Below are positions 47,506-56,142 of a DNA stretch of 64,000 nucleotides, piece after piece. A program made the position numbers and the translations under genes. The notes beneath the pieces are model-generated. The model did no database searches. It had not been told where the DNA came from and saw nothing but the letters and a program-made list of their open reading frames with translations. How positions within the stretch are numbered: the stretch's first letter is position 1; every line of letters starts with the position of its first letter. The stretch spans positions 1-64,000 of the forward strand of contig DASRHY010000228.1 of NCBI GenBank assembly GCA_035650275.1, written 5' to 3'. This DNA comes from DASRHY01 sp035650275 (lineage in GTDB: Bacteria > Actinomycetota > Actinomycetes > Propionibacteriales > Kribbellaceae).

Positions 47506-47973
47506 TTGTCGCAGGGGGTGAACCACCGCGATCTCGCCGGGTCGGACGTCGGCGACCCAGCGGAACCTGATGGCGTGCGCGGTGCGGTCGACTGGCTGGT
47601 GACCGCCGCGAACCCTCGCGACCTCGATGCCGCACTCGCCTGGCAGCTGGAACGAGTCGGGTCGCGCGCCTGGCGGAGCTGGTCGCTGAAGTTCCAGCGG
47701 ATGGCGTTCGGCTACTCGCAGGACACCGGGTGGCACGACGAGGCCGAGGCCTGGCAGTGGCTTCGCGAGCACGGGCAGCTGTACGACGGGCTGCCGCCGC
47801 GCGGCGCACTGGTCTGGTACCCCGACAAGGCGGGCGCGGTCCGCGTCGCGTGCTCCCTCGGCCGGGGCCGGGTGGTCGGTCCGCTGCCGGACTCGGAGGT
47901 GGGGATCGCGGACCTTGCGGCGCTCAGCGCGTCGTACGCGTGGTCGGCTCCGCTGTTTCCCTTTGCCCATTAG
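47506..47973 (+). CDS. Uncharacterised protein, start after a repeat-derived open frame
   Basis: A product of about 155 aa with a conserved-looking core, WLVTAANPRDLDAALAWQ through GQLYDGLPPRGALVWYP and a closing APLFPFAH. The Trp-rich layout and GALVWYPD turn are reminiscent of NlpC/CHAP-like folds, but no Cys-His pair is evident, so no function is given. The TTG at 47506 is chosen for GGAGG six bases upstream; a GTG at 47518 is an alternative. The frame is open back to 47206 only because it crosses the 33-bp repeats. Its 3' end overlaps the convergent DedA gene by 50 bases. Confidence 0.55.
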   Translation: MSQGVNHRDLAGSDVGDPAEPDGVRGAVDWLVTAANPRDLDAALAWQLERVGSRAWRSWSLKFQRMAFGYSQDTGWHDEAEAWQWLREHGQLYDGLPPRGALVWYPDKAGAVRVACSLGRGRVVGPLPDSEVGIADLAALSASYAWSAPLFPFAH

Positions 47974-48673
47974 CGTCACCGTCGCCGGCAGGCGGAGCGA
48001 CGGGCGGCTTAGGGCGCCGGCGGCTCAGCACGGCCTCGACGACCATCGGGATGACCGACGCGATCACGACGAGGATCAGCGCCGCCTCGAGGTGGGCGTG
48101 GATGAACTCGACCTGGCCCAGGTAGTACCCGAGCACGGTCACACCGGTGCCCCACAGCAGCGCGCCGATGCCGGTGTAGAGGAAGAACCGCCGCGGGTCC
48201 ATCCGGCCGGCGCCCGCGACCACGGTGATGAACGTCCGCACGATCGGCACGAACCGGGCCATCACGATTGCCCGGTTGCCGTACCTGTCGAAGAACGCGT
48301 GCGTGCGGACCAGGTACTCCGGCTTCAGGAACCGGGCGTCCGGGTTCCGGAACAGCGCCGTACCGAGGGCCCGGCCGATGTAGTACCCGGACACGTTGCC
48401 GGCGAAAGCCGCCACGGTGAGGATCACGCAGGCCACCCACAGCGGTACGTCGATGGTGCCGTGCGCGATGAACAACCCGACCGCGAACAGCAGCGAGTCG
48501 CCGGGCAGGATCGGGAACAGCAGCCCGCACTCGATGAAGATGATCGCCGCGGTACCCCACAACGCCCAGTCACCGAGCTTGGTCAGCAGGTACTCGGGGT
48601 CCATCCAGTCCGGCATCAGCAGGGGGACCAGCTGGGCCACGGGGCCGGCGAGCTCGGCGATCAGAGAAAGCAC
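47924..48673 (-). CDS. DedA-family membrane protein
   Basis: A product of about 249 aa with the DedA/SNARE-associated (VTT) fold. It has several hydrophobic segments, IFIECGLLFPILPGDSLLF (family glutamate and Pro-Gly-Asp), GNVSGYYIGRALG, and the basic FARFVPIVRTF-type motif as MARFVPIVRTF, typical of undecaprenyl-phosphate or phospholipid flippases. The C-terminal tail is cytosolic and Pro/Thr-rich. Start is one of two in-frame GTGs (48673 or 48679). It diverges from the SpoU methyltransferase with under 25 bases between starts. Confidence 0.88.
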   Translation of the reverse strand: MLSLIAELAGPVAQLVPLLMPDWMDPEYLLTKLGDWALWGTAAIIFIECGLLFPILPGDSLLFAVGLFIAHGTIDVPLWVACVILTVAAFAGNVSGYYIGRALGTALFRNPDARFLKPEYLVRTHAFFDRYGNRAIVMARFVPIVRTFITVVAGAGRMDPRRFFLYTGIGALLWGTGVTVLGYYLGQVEFIHAHLEAALILVVIASVIPMVVEAVLSRRRPKPPVAPPAGDGDANGQRETAEPTTRTTR

Positions 48674-48697
48674 CGGCACAGGGTAGCCTGACAGCCC

Positions 48698-49312
48698 GTG
48701 CGTGACACCAGTCGAGACGAGGTCGGGGTCGGCCCCTGGCAAGGGGAGTGGCCGGAAGACCCGCGGTACGATCCGGAGCTGCTCGAGCAGGGAGACCGGC
48801 GCAACGTGGTCGACCGGTACCGGTACTGGCGGCTGGACGCGATCGTCGCGGACCTCGACACCCGGCGGCACCCGTTCCACGTCGCGATCGAGAACTGGCA
48901 GCACGACCTGAACATCGGCTCGGTGATCCGGACCGCGAACGCGTTCCTCGCCGCCGAGGTGCACATCGTCGGCCGGCGCCGCTGGAACCGCCGCGGCGCC
49001 ATGGTCACCGACCGCTACCAGCATGTGCGGCACCATGAGAACCTGGCCGGCCTGGCGTCGTACGCGAAGGAGCACGGGCTACCCGTCCTCGGCGTCGACA
49101 ATTTGCCCGGATCGGTGCCGTTGGAGACGTACGACGTGCCGCGCGGCTGCATCCTGCTGTTCGGCCAGGAGGGGCCGGGCCTGACCGACGAGGCGCACCG
49201 GATCTGCGACGCGGTGCTGTCGATCGCGCAGTACGGGTCGACCCGCTCGATCAACGCGTCCGCCGCGGCCGCGATCGCGATGCACGCCTGGGTCCGCCAG
49301 CACCTGTTCTGA
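48698..49312 (+). CDS. TrmH/SpoU-family RNA 2'-O-methyltransferase
   Basis: A 204-aa SPOUT methyltransferase. Motif 1 is NIGSVIRTANAF, motif 2 is ILLFGQEGPGL, and motif 3 is SIAQYGSTRSINASAAAAIA, forming the trefoil knot SAM site. It is without a separate N-terminal RNA-binding L30e domain. Target (tRNA or rRNA ribose) not determinable. GTG start. Confidence 0.9.
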   Translation: MRDTSRDEVGVGPWQGEWPEDPRYDPELLEQGDRRNVVDRYRYWRLDAIVADLDTRRHPFHVAIENWQHDLNIGSVIRTANAFLAAEVHIVGRRRWNRRGAMVTDRYQHVRHHENLAGLASYAKEHGLPVLGVDNLPGSVPLETYDVPRGCILLFGQEGPGLTDEAHRICDAVLSIAQYGSTRSINASAAAAIAMHAWVRQHLF

Positions 49313-49427
49313 GGACGGGCGCTCTTCCGGGGATCGTGGCCGCGGGACCTCGGCAGCGGTAGCCTGTGCCCGGATCGCACAGCCTGCCTGTGGCTTATCC
49401 ACGGGCACCCGCGGAGGGGTAGAGCAG

Positions 49428-49853
49428 ATGAGTGAAGGCGTGTCGAAGTTCCTGGCGAAGATCGATCTCTTCGAGGGCTTGCCGCCCGAGGTGATGTCCG
49501 ACCTCGCCAGCCGCGGCACCACGCTGTCCAGGAACGCCGGCAGCATCGTGGTCGAGCAGGGCAGTGCGGAGACCGGTCTGCAGGTGGTGCTGGAGGGTAC
49601 GGCAGACGTCACCGTCAACGGTGTCGCGCGGCCCGCGCTGAACGTCGGCGACTATTTCGGTGAGATCTCGCTGCTCGACGGCCAGCCGCGGTCCGCAACC
49701 ATCGTCGCCGGGCCGGACGGCGTGACCACCTTCGCACTGTCCGCGTTGGCGTTCGCACCGGTGGTCAAGGCGAACCCGGACGTCGCCCAGGCACTGCTCA
49801 AGGCGCTCTGCGCCCGGATCCGCTCGCTCGAGTCCGCGTCGGACGAGGGCTGA
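49428..49853 (+). CDS. Cyclic nucleotide-binding domain protein
   Basis: A 141-aa single CNB (CRP-type beta-roll) domain with no HTH. It starts KFLAKIDLFEGLPPEVMSDLA, and the phosphate-binding cassette GDYFGEISLLDGQPRSATIV contains the Gly-Glu and Arg that contact cNMP. It lies 20 bases upstream of an adenylate/guanylate-cyclase-domain gene on the same strand, suggesting a receptor-cyclase pair. The ATG is preceded by GGAGGGGTAGAGCAG. Confidence 0.88.
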   Translation: MSEGVSKFLAKIDLFEGLPPEVMSDLASRGTTLSRNAGSIVVEQGSAETGLQVVLEGTADVTVNGVARPALNVGDYFGEISLLDGQPRSATIVAGPDGVTTFALSALAFAPVVKANPDVAQALLKALCARIRSLESASDEG

Positions 49854-49873
49854 TCGCGCCGGACGATGGCGCC

Positions 49874-52800
49874 GTGACACCCACTGAGGAACGCAAGGTC
49901 GTCTCGGTCCTGTTCTGCGACCAGGTGGGGTTCACGGCCGCGGCGGAGTCGGCCGACCCGGAGGACGTACGAGGCTGGCTCGCGCCGTACCACGAGGTGC
50001 TGCGGAGCACCGTCGAGAGCTTCGGCGGAACCATGGAGAAGTTCGCCGGCGACGCGATCCTGGCCGTGTTCGGTGCGCCGCGCTCCCACGAGGACGACCC
50101 TGAGCGTGCGGTCCGGGCCGGCCTCGCGATCCTCGATGCGCTGGCCGGGCAGGACCAGCCGCTGCAGGTGCGGATCGGGATCAACACCGGCGAGGCGCTG
50201 GTCGCGCTGGATGCCCGGCCTGAGGCCGGCGAGGCGTTCGTCACCGGCAACGTGGTGAACACGGCGGCGCGGCTGCAGACGTCGGCGCCGGTCGGAGCGG
50301 TCGTGGTCGGCGAGGGGACCCACCGGGCGACCGCGCGCGTCTTCGGCTACGAGCCGCTCGAGCCGGTGACGGCGAAGGGCCTGTCCGCACCGTTGCAGCG
50401 CTGGCGCGCCGGGGCGCCACGGGCCCGGCTCGGCGTCGACCTGATCCGCAACCTGACCACCCCGCTGGTCGGCCGGGTCCGCGACCTGACCCTGATCAGC
50501 ACCGCCTTCGAGAAGGCGGTCGCCGATCGGACCGTGCAGTTCGTGACCCTGGTCGGCGAACCGGGTATCGGCAAGTCCCGGCTGGTCGCCGAGCTCGCGG
50601 CGCAGCTGGACCGCCGCGATGAGCTGATCACCTGGCGGGAGGGCCGCTGCCTGCCGTACGGCGAGGGGCCGTTCTGGCCGCTGGCCGAGATCTTCAAGGC
50701 GCAGGCGGGGATCCTCGACACCGACCGCCCGGACGAGGCCGAGGGGAAGCTCGAGGCGATCCTGCCGGAGTCCGCAGACCGGGCCTGGCTGAAGGCGCGG
50801 GTGCGGCCGCTACTCGGCCTGGGGGCCCGCGAGTCGACGTCGCAAGAGGAGTCGTTCACCGCCTGGCGGCAGGTGCTGGAGTCGTTCGCCGAGACCGGCC
50901 CGGCGGTCATCGTACTGGAGGATCTGCACTGGGCCGAGGATGGCCTGCTCGCCTTCGTGGAGTACCTCGCGGACTGGGCCAGCGGGCTGCCGCTGCTGGT
51001 CGTCGCGACCGCCCGGCCCGAGCTGCTGGAGCGGCATCCGCAATGGCTCGGCGGATTGCAGAATGCGCTCTCGATCGGGCTGTCGCGGCTGTCCGACGCG
51101 GAGACCGGTGAGCTGCTGTCCGTGCTCGAGGTGCCGGAGCAGACCCGTGCGATGCTGCTGAAGCGGACCGGCGGGAACCCCTTGTACGCCGAGGAGATGG
51201 TCCGGATGCTGCGCGACTCCGAGGCGCTGCGGCCGGACGGTACGTTGCGCCCGGGCGCCCGGCTCGACCTGCCGGAAGGGGTCGCGGCGCTGATCGCCGC
51301 CCGGCTCGACACGCTCGCACCGGACCGCAAGGCGATGCTCGCGGACGCCGCCGTGGTCGGCCGGGTGTTCTGGGCGGAGGCGGTCGCCGAGATGGGCGGC
51401 CGGGATCCCGAGGACGTGGTCGGGGCGCTGCACGAGCTGGTCCGCAAGGAACTGGTCCGGCCGGTGCGCCAGTCGACGATGGCTGGGCAGCGCGAGTACG
51501 AGTTCTGGCACGTGATGGTCCGCGACGTGGCGTACGGCCAGCTCCCGCGCGGACCCCGGGGCAGGCGTCACCGTGCCGCCGCGGACTGGATCGAGCGGCA
51601 GTGCGAACGCCGGCTGGCGGATGCGGCCGACGTTCTGGCTTACCACCTGGGTACCGCGATGGACCTGGCCCGCGCGACCGGTGACGCGGCCGCGGCGGAG
51701 GCGCTGGCGCCGCGGGCCCGGTGGTTCGCGCGGGTGGCGGCCGAGCGGGCGATGAACCTGGACGCGGCGCAGGCGCTGGGCCTGCTGGACCGGGTGCTCG
51801 CGCTGACCCCGGACGACGACCCGGCCCGGCCCGGCGTACTGCACGAGTGGGGCTGGGCGGCGTACCAGGCCGGTGAGATCGAGCGGGCTCAGCAGGCGTT
51901 CCTGGCGGCGGTGGACGGCTTCGAGGCCCGCGGCGACGTGGCCGGGAAAGCGCGGGCGCTGCGCAGCTCCACCTACGCGATGACGAACATGGCCGAGACG
52001 ATGGCGACGATCGAGCAGGTGGTGGCGCTGCTCGAGCCGCTCGACCGGCCCGCGGACCTGGTCGAGGCGCTGGCCGGGTACTCTGCGCTGCTCGGGATCG
52101 CCGGCAGGCAAACCGAGGCCGTCGACGCGGCCGACCGGGCGCTGCGGCTGGCGGCGGAGCACGATCTACCGGTGCCGCAACGGGCGCTGGAGTTCCGCGG
52201 GTTCGCCCGGGTGAGCATCGGCGACTCCGGTGGTCTGGCCGACATCAAGTCCGCGCTGGCGGCGATGCTCGCGGCCGGCGGTGGCCGGGACGCCGGGATC
52301 ACCTGGGCCAACTACGCGATCACGGTGTGGCTGGCCGAGGGGCCGGTCGCCGCGCTCGCGACGTTGCGGGAGGTTCGCGAGTTCGCCGCCCGGCGCGGGT
52401 TTCGGGAGCTGGACCAGATGATGCGCTGCACCGAGCTGCAGCCACGGATCGAGACCGGTGATCTGCGAGGTGTGGTCGACAGCGCCCGCGCCGAGATCGC
52501 CGCGGACGACCCGGCGTTCGTCGAGCTGCGCCGGATCGAGGTGATGGCCGCGCTGGCCCGTGCACTGCTCGAGCTGGACGACGAGTCGGCGGCCGGATGC
52601 GCCGAGGAGGCGTACGCGATCGCGGTCGCCGCCGGCTGGCCCGACTTCATCGCGATCGCCGGCGCCCCGATGGCACTCGCGCGAGCCCGGGCCGCCGACC
52701 GCGACGGCGTCCGCGAGGTGCTCGACCGGCTGATCCGGACGCCGGAGCTCCCGGACAGCCTGGAGTTCGCGCCCCGGCTGCCCGCGATCGTCCGCGCGGC

Positions 52801-53110
52801 CGTCGAGGTCGGGGAGACCGACGCCGCCGCGGTACTGACCGGCCGGGTCCAGCCGTTGCTCGCGGCCCGCGAGTACGCCACCACGACCTCGCGCGCTCTG
52901 CTCGCCGAGGCACACGGCGAGCTGGCCGCCGCCGCCTTCGCCTTCGCCACCGCGGCCGCCGGCTGGGCCGCCTTCGGCAACCGCCTGGAACAGGCCTACG
53001 CCCTCCTCGGCCTCTCCCGCTCCACCGCCACCTCCGATCCCGCCCGCTCCGCCACCGCCCACACCGAAGCCCGCACCCTCCTGTCCTCGATGTCCACCCC
53101 ACCCAGCTGA
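49874..53110 (+). CDS. Class III nucleotidyl cyclase / AAA-ATPase / TPR regulatory protein
   Basis: A 1078-aa multidomain protein. The class III cyclase domain (about 5-170) has both metal aspartates, in VSVLFCDQVGFT and KFAGDAILAVFG, and GNVVNTAARLQ. The AAA_16-type ATPase has Walker A LVGEPGIGKSRL near 226 and VIVLEDLHWAED as Walker B. A long alpha-helical TPR-like C-terminus spans about 560-1070. It probably makes cAMP or cGMP in response to an unknown input. The upstream gene encodes a cNMP-binding domain. GTG start. A strong hairpin follows the stop. Confidence 0.9.
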   Translation: MTPTEERKVVSVLFCDQVGFTAAAESADPEDVRGWLAPYHEVLRSTVESFGGTMEKFAGDAILAVFGAPRSHEDDPERAVRAGLAILDALAGQDQPLQVRIGINTGEALVALDARPEAGEAFVTGNVVNTAARLQTSAPVGAVVVGEGTHRATARVFGYEPLEPVTAKGLSAPLQRWRAGAPRARLGVDLIRNLTTPLVGRVRDLTLISTAFEKAVADRTVQFVTLVGEPGIGKSRLVAELAAQLDRRDELITWREGRCLPYGEGPFWPLAEIFKAQAGILDTDRPDEAEGKLEAILPESADRAWLKARVRPLLGLGARESTSQEESFTAWRQVLESFAETGPAVIVLEDLHWAEDGLLAFVEYLADWASGLPLLVVATARPELLERHPQWLGGLQNALSIGLSRLSDAETGELLSVLEVPEQTRAMLLKRTGGNPLYAEEMVRMLRDSEALRPDGTLRPGARLDLPEGVAALIAARLDTLAPDRKAMLADAAVVGRVFWAEAVAEMGGRDPEDVVGALHELVRKELVRPVRQSTMAGQREYEFWHVMVRDVAYGQLPRGPRGRRHRAAADWIERQCERRLADAADVLAYHLGTAMDLARATGDAAAAEALAPRARWFARVAAERAMNLDAAQALGLLDRVLALTPDDDPARPGVLHEWGWAAYQAGEIERAQQAFLAAVDGFEARGDVAGKARALRSSTYAMTNMAETMATIEQVVALLEPLDRPADLVEALAGYSALLGIAGRQTEAVDAADRALRLAAEHDLPVPQRALEFRGFARVSIGDSGGLADIKSALAAMLAAGGGRDAGITWANYAITVWLAEGPVAALATLREVREFAARRGFRELDQMMRCTELQPRIETGDLRGVVDSARAEIAADDPAFVELRRIEVMAALARALLELDDESAAGCAEEAYAIAVAAGWPDFIAIAGAPMALARARAADRDGVREVLDRLIRTPELPDSLEFAPRLPAIVRAAVEVGETDAAAVLTGRVQPLLAAREYATTTSRALLAEAHGELAAAAFAFATAAAGWAAFGNRLEQAYALLGLSRSTATSDPARSATAHTEARTLLSSMSTPPS

Positions 53111-53157
53111 CCGTTCGGCAGCCCGGCCCGACCCACGGCAAGCCGGCAACTCCCCGT

Positions 53158-53198
53158 ATCGACACGCCGTCTCGATCGCCTTGGGACGGCGTGTCGAT
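53158..53198. terminator. Terminator hairpin after the cyclase gene
   Basis: A 14-bp perfect stem, ATCGACACGCCGTC/GACGGCGTGTCGAT, with a 13-base loop, 48 bases after the stop. Confidence 0.7.
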
Positions 53199-53266
53199 GT
53201 GGGAAGTCGGATGGTGGTGGCTGATTCGTTCAAGACTTCACGGCGTCCGGCGGGCAGGCTGGCGGC

Positions 53267-54181
53267 ATGACGATCGACATCGACGCTGCGAAGAGGTTCC
53301 TGAACGCGCACGGCCGGCTGCTGGACCGGCGCCGGTTCGAGCTGCTCACCGGGAATGGCGATCCTGCCGCGGTGCTCGCCGCCGTCGACGGGTATCGCAA
53401 TCCCGACGGCGGGTACGGCTGGGGCCTGGAGCCGGACCTGCGTGACAAGACCAGCCAGCCGGGCGCCGCGCTGCATGCGTTCGAGGCCTTCGCGGATGCA
53501 GCGCCGGCGACCACCGGGCATGCCGCGGAACTGTGCGACTGGCTCGACACGATCACGCTGCCCGACGGCGGGGTGCCGTTCGCGCTACCGGTCGAGGATC
53601 CGGCGGGTACGGCGCCGTTCTGGGCGACGGCTGACAGCTCGACGTCGTCGTTGCAGATCACCGCGGTCGTGACGGTGAACGCGCTGCGGCTGGCGCGGCA
53701 CGACTCGGCTGTCGCCAAGCACCCGTGGCTCGCGCGCGCCACGTCGTACTGCGTGGAGCGGATCGCGATCGAGCGGCAGTGGGACCAGGCGATCGAGCTG
53801 TGCTTCGCTCTCCAGCTGCTGGACGCGTTGACCGATGAGCGGCCCGAGCTGGTCGCGGAGCTCGAGCGTGTGGGCGCGATGACGATCCCGCCGTCGGGTG
53901 TGCTGCACGTGGCCGGCGGTCTTCCCGACGAGGTGCTGCGCCCGCTGGACTTCGCGCCGTACCCGGACCGCCCGGTGCGCGCCCTGTTCCGTCCGGACGT
54001 GGTCGCCGCCGACCTGGAACGTGTCGCCGCCGAGCAGCAAGCGGACGGTGGCTGGGAGGTGGACTTCGCCTCGTACTCGTCGGCCGCCGCCCTCGAGTGG
54101 CGCGGCTACCGCACCGTCTGGGCCGTCGGTGTGCTGCTCGCGAACGGCCTCGTGAACGGCCTGGTCACAAGGGCCCGATGA
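53267..54181 (+). CDS. Alpha/alpha-toroid (prenyltransferase/squalene-oxidase-repeat-like) protein
   Basis: A 304-aa protein with repeated Gly-Gly-(Y/W) turns typical of the terpenoid cyclase/protein prenyltransferase toroid: YRNPDGGYGWGLEPD, LPDGGVPFAL and QADGGWEVDF. No DxDD or DDxxD catalytic motif is visible, so it is probably not a true terpene cyclase. The ATG follows GGCAGGCTGGCGGC. Its last codons and TGA stop are supplied by a 33-bp intergenic repeat unit (from 54163). Confidence 0.7.
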   Translation: MTIDIDAAKRFLNAHGRLLDRRRFELLTGNGDPAAVLAAVDGYRNPDGGYGWGLEPDLRDKTSQPGAALHAFEAFADAAPATTGHAAELCDWLDTITLPDGGVPFALPVEDPAGTAPFWATADSSTSSLQITAVVTVNALRLARHDSAVAKHPWLARATSYCVERIAIERQWDQAIELCFALQLLDALTDERPELVAELERVGAMTIPPSGVLHVAGGLPDEVLRPLDFAPYPDRPVRALFRPDVVAADLERVAAEQQADGGWEVDFASYSSAAALEWRGYRTVWAVGVLLANGLVNGLVTRAR

Positions 54182-54218
54182 ACGACGACACGCCGGGTCA
54201 CAAGGGCCCGATGAACGG
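54163..54218 (+). repeat. 33-bp tandem repeat pair, locus C
   Basis: Two cores at 54163-54185 and 54196-54218, in the consensus form GGTCACAAGGGCCCGATG+AACG(A/G). It lies between the convergent toroid and SIS genes; its first unit contains the toroid gene stop codon. No inverted partner was seen nearby. Confidence 0.88.
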
Positions 54219-54221
54219 TTG

Positions 54222-55286
54222 TCAGTCGGTTTGAGTGACCTTGTTGAGGCCGCGGGGGGCGTCTGGGTCCAGGCCCAGGCGGCGGGCCAGGGCTTCGATG
54301 GCGCGTTGGGCTGGGATGACCAGGGCCAGGGGGGAGAGGGTCTCGGGGAGGTCGGGGCCGGGGAGGTCGACGTCGCAGCGGCTCGCGAAGTCCGCGTCAC
54401 CGCCGATGCCGAGGATCCGGCTGCCCTTCTCCCGGACGGTGCCGGCCAGCTCGGTCATCCCGGGCAGTGCCGGGCCGTCGCCGGCGGCGACCAGGATCGT
54501 CACCAGGTCGGCGTCGACGACCGCGATCGGGCCGTGCTTCAGGTCTGCGTACGACAGCCCGCGGACCGGCTGCAGGCAGGTCTCCTCCAGCTTGAGTGCC
54601 ACCTCGAGCGTGGTACCGAACGTGAGTCCGCGCCCGCTCGCCAGGACGTCGTGCGCTCCGGCCAGCAGTTCGGCGGCCTCCTCGACCGACGGCTCCAGCG
54701 CCTTCGCGGCGACTTCCGGGATGCGGGCGATGTCCGCGTCCAGCGTGCCGGGCGCGGGTGCGAGCGCGTCGACCGCGACCGTGATCGCGGCCAGCTGGGT
54801 GGTGTACGTCTTGGTCGCGGGGACCGCCTTCTCCACACCGGCCTGGGTGACCAGCGCGGCGTCCGCGACGTCGGCCAGTGGGCTGTCGCCGTGGTTGGTG
54901 ATGCCGACCACCGCGGCGCCGTTCGCCTTCGCCCACGCGGCGGTGTCGACGATCTCCTGAGTGGCGCCGGACTGGCTGACCGCGATCACCAGCGAGTCGG
55001 ACAGGTCGTACGACGCGCCGTACAGGGTGGCCACCGACGGCGCGGCCAGCGAGGCCTGCCGACGGGCGTGGATCTCGGTCAGGTAGCGCCCGTACACGCA
55101 GGCGTTGTCCGACGACCCGCGCGCCACGAACATCACGTGCCGCCGGCCCTCGCCGAGCCGGGTGATCTGCTCCCGCAGCGGCAGCACGTGCGCGAAGGTC
55201 GCCTCCAGCGCCGCGGGCTGCTCCGCGATCTCGACAGCCATCTGGGTCCGTGACATCGACGCGGGCGGAGACACCACTGAGCTCAC
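54222..55286 (-). CDS. SIS-domain amino-sugar phosphate isomerase/deaminase-like protein
   Basis: A 354-aa protein with two SIS domains, equivalent to the isomerase half of GlmS without the glutaminase part. It shows FVARGSSDNAC, VIAVSQSGATQE and KAVPATKTYTTQL, with LSYADLKHGP in the second domain. Such proteins act as glucosamine-6-phosphate deaminase (NagB-II) or fructosamine/sugar-isomerase enzymes. The GTG at 55286 has AGGA upstream; an ATG at 55256 is the alternative. It diverges from a GntR/HutC regulator, pointing to amino-sugar catabolism. Confidence 0.87.
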   Translation of the reverse strand: MSSVVSPPASMSRTQMAVEIAEQPAALEATFAHVLPLREQITRLGEGRRHVMFVARGSSDNACVYGRYLTEIHARRQASLAAPSVATLYGASYDLSDSLVIAVSQSGATQEIVDTAAWAKANGAAVVGITNHGDSPLADVADAALVTQAGVEKAVPATKTYTTQLAAITVAVDALAPAPGTLDADIARIPEVAAKALEPSVEEAAELLAGAHDVLASGRGLTFGTTLEVALKLEETCLQPVRGLSYADLKHGPIAVVDADLVTILVAAGDGPALPGMTELAGTVREKGSRILGIGGDADFASRCDVDLPGPDLPETLSPLALVIPAQRAIEALARRLGLDPDAPRGLNKVTQTD

Positions 55287-55302
55287 TGGTCCTATCTGGT
55301 CT
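55285..55302. promoter_or_regulatory. Candidate GntR operator between SIS and GntR genes
   Basis: CTGGTC occurs twice at 10-bp spacing (ACTGGTCC at 55285, TCTGGTCT at 55295), close to the TGGTCT half-site of DasR/NagR operators; TATGCT at 55310-55315 could be a -10 for the GntR gene. Confidence 0.35.
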
Positions 55303-55359
55303 TAACAGGTATGCTGCACACGCTAGCAGTGCACCGACCAGGAGGCGAGGCCCAGTCCG

Positions 55360-56073
55360 ATGGTGGCGACCAAACGGGCACAGGTACGTGAGGTGCTCGA
55401 GCGACTGGTGGATACCGAGCTCCATCCCGGCGACCCGATCCCGTCCGAACGTGCGCTGGTGGACCGGCTGAACGTGTCCCGGGTGACTGTGCGCCAGGCG
55501 ATCAGCGACCTGGTCGAGGTCGGCATCCTGGAACGCGTGCACGGCAAGGGCACCTTCGTCACCGGCCCGCAGGTCGACTCCCAGCTGCACCTGACCTCGT
55601 TCTCTCGCGAGATGCGCGCCCGCGGCCTCGAGCCGGGCACCGTGGTGCTGTCCGCGACCGAGATCGACGCCGACGACCTGACCTCGGATGGCCTGCGGGT
55701 CGCCAAGGGCACCAAGGTCATCCGGGTCGAGCGGCTGCGGACTGCGGACGCCTCGCCGATGGCGTACGAGATCGGCTTCTACCCGGCCAAGCTCTTCCCC
55801 GGGCTGCTCGGCCGCGAGCTCGGCACGCTGTACGACGTGTTCGCCAGCGAGTACGACGTGGTGGTGACCTCCGGCGAGCAGACCGTCCGGGCGGACAACG
55901 CGGACGGCCACGTGGCCCGGATCCTCGGCGTGGCCCGGCGGGCGCCGCTGCTGATCCTGGAGCGGACTACCTTCGCCGGGCGGCGTGTGGTGGAGTTGTC
56001 CTGGTCGGCGTACCGTGCGGACCGTTACCGGCTGCACATGGCACTGACACCCCGGGGCCCTCGAACCAGCTGA
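55360..56073 (+). CDS. GntR/HutC-family transcriptional regulator (DasR/NagR-like)
   Basis: A 237-aa regulator. The N-terminal winged helix is in LHPGDPIPSERALVDRLNVSRVTVRQAI, followed by GKGTFVTGPQ and a UTRA effector domain (about 80-230). HutC-subfamily members of this type sense GlcNAc-6-P or GlcN-6-P. The divergent SIS-domain gene is the obvious target. GGAGGCGAGG lies before the ATG. Confidence 0.88.
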   Translation: MVATKRAQVREVLERLVDTELHPGDPIPSERALVDRLNVSRVTVRQAISDLVEVGILERVHGKGTFVTGPQVDSQLHLTSFSREMRARGLEPGTVVLSATEIDADDLTSDGLRVAKGTKVIRVERLRTADASPMAYEIGFYPAKLFPGLLGRELGTLYDVFASEYDVVVTSGEQTVRADNADGHVARILGVARRAPLLILERTTFAGRRVVELSWSAYRADRYRLHMALTPRGPRTS

Positions 56074-56142
56074 TGTCTTGGGTGGTCCGCAACGACGCGG
56101 CAGGCCTCACACGAACCACATCGATCCAAGGAGTACCGCGAG

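Noticed and set aside
53158..53198. Hairpin as a relic of the 33-bp repeat
   Set aside because: It shares only GACACGCCG with the repeat linker and lacks the 23-bp core; it is an ordinary terminator.
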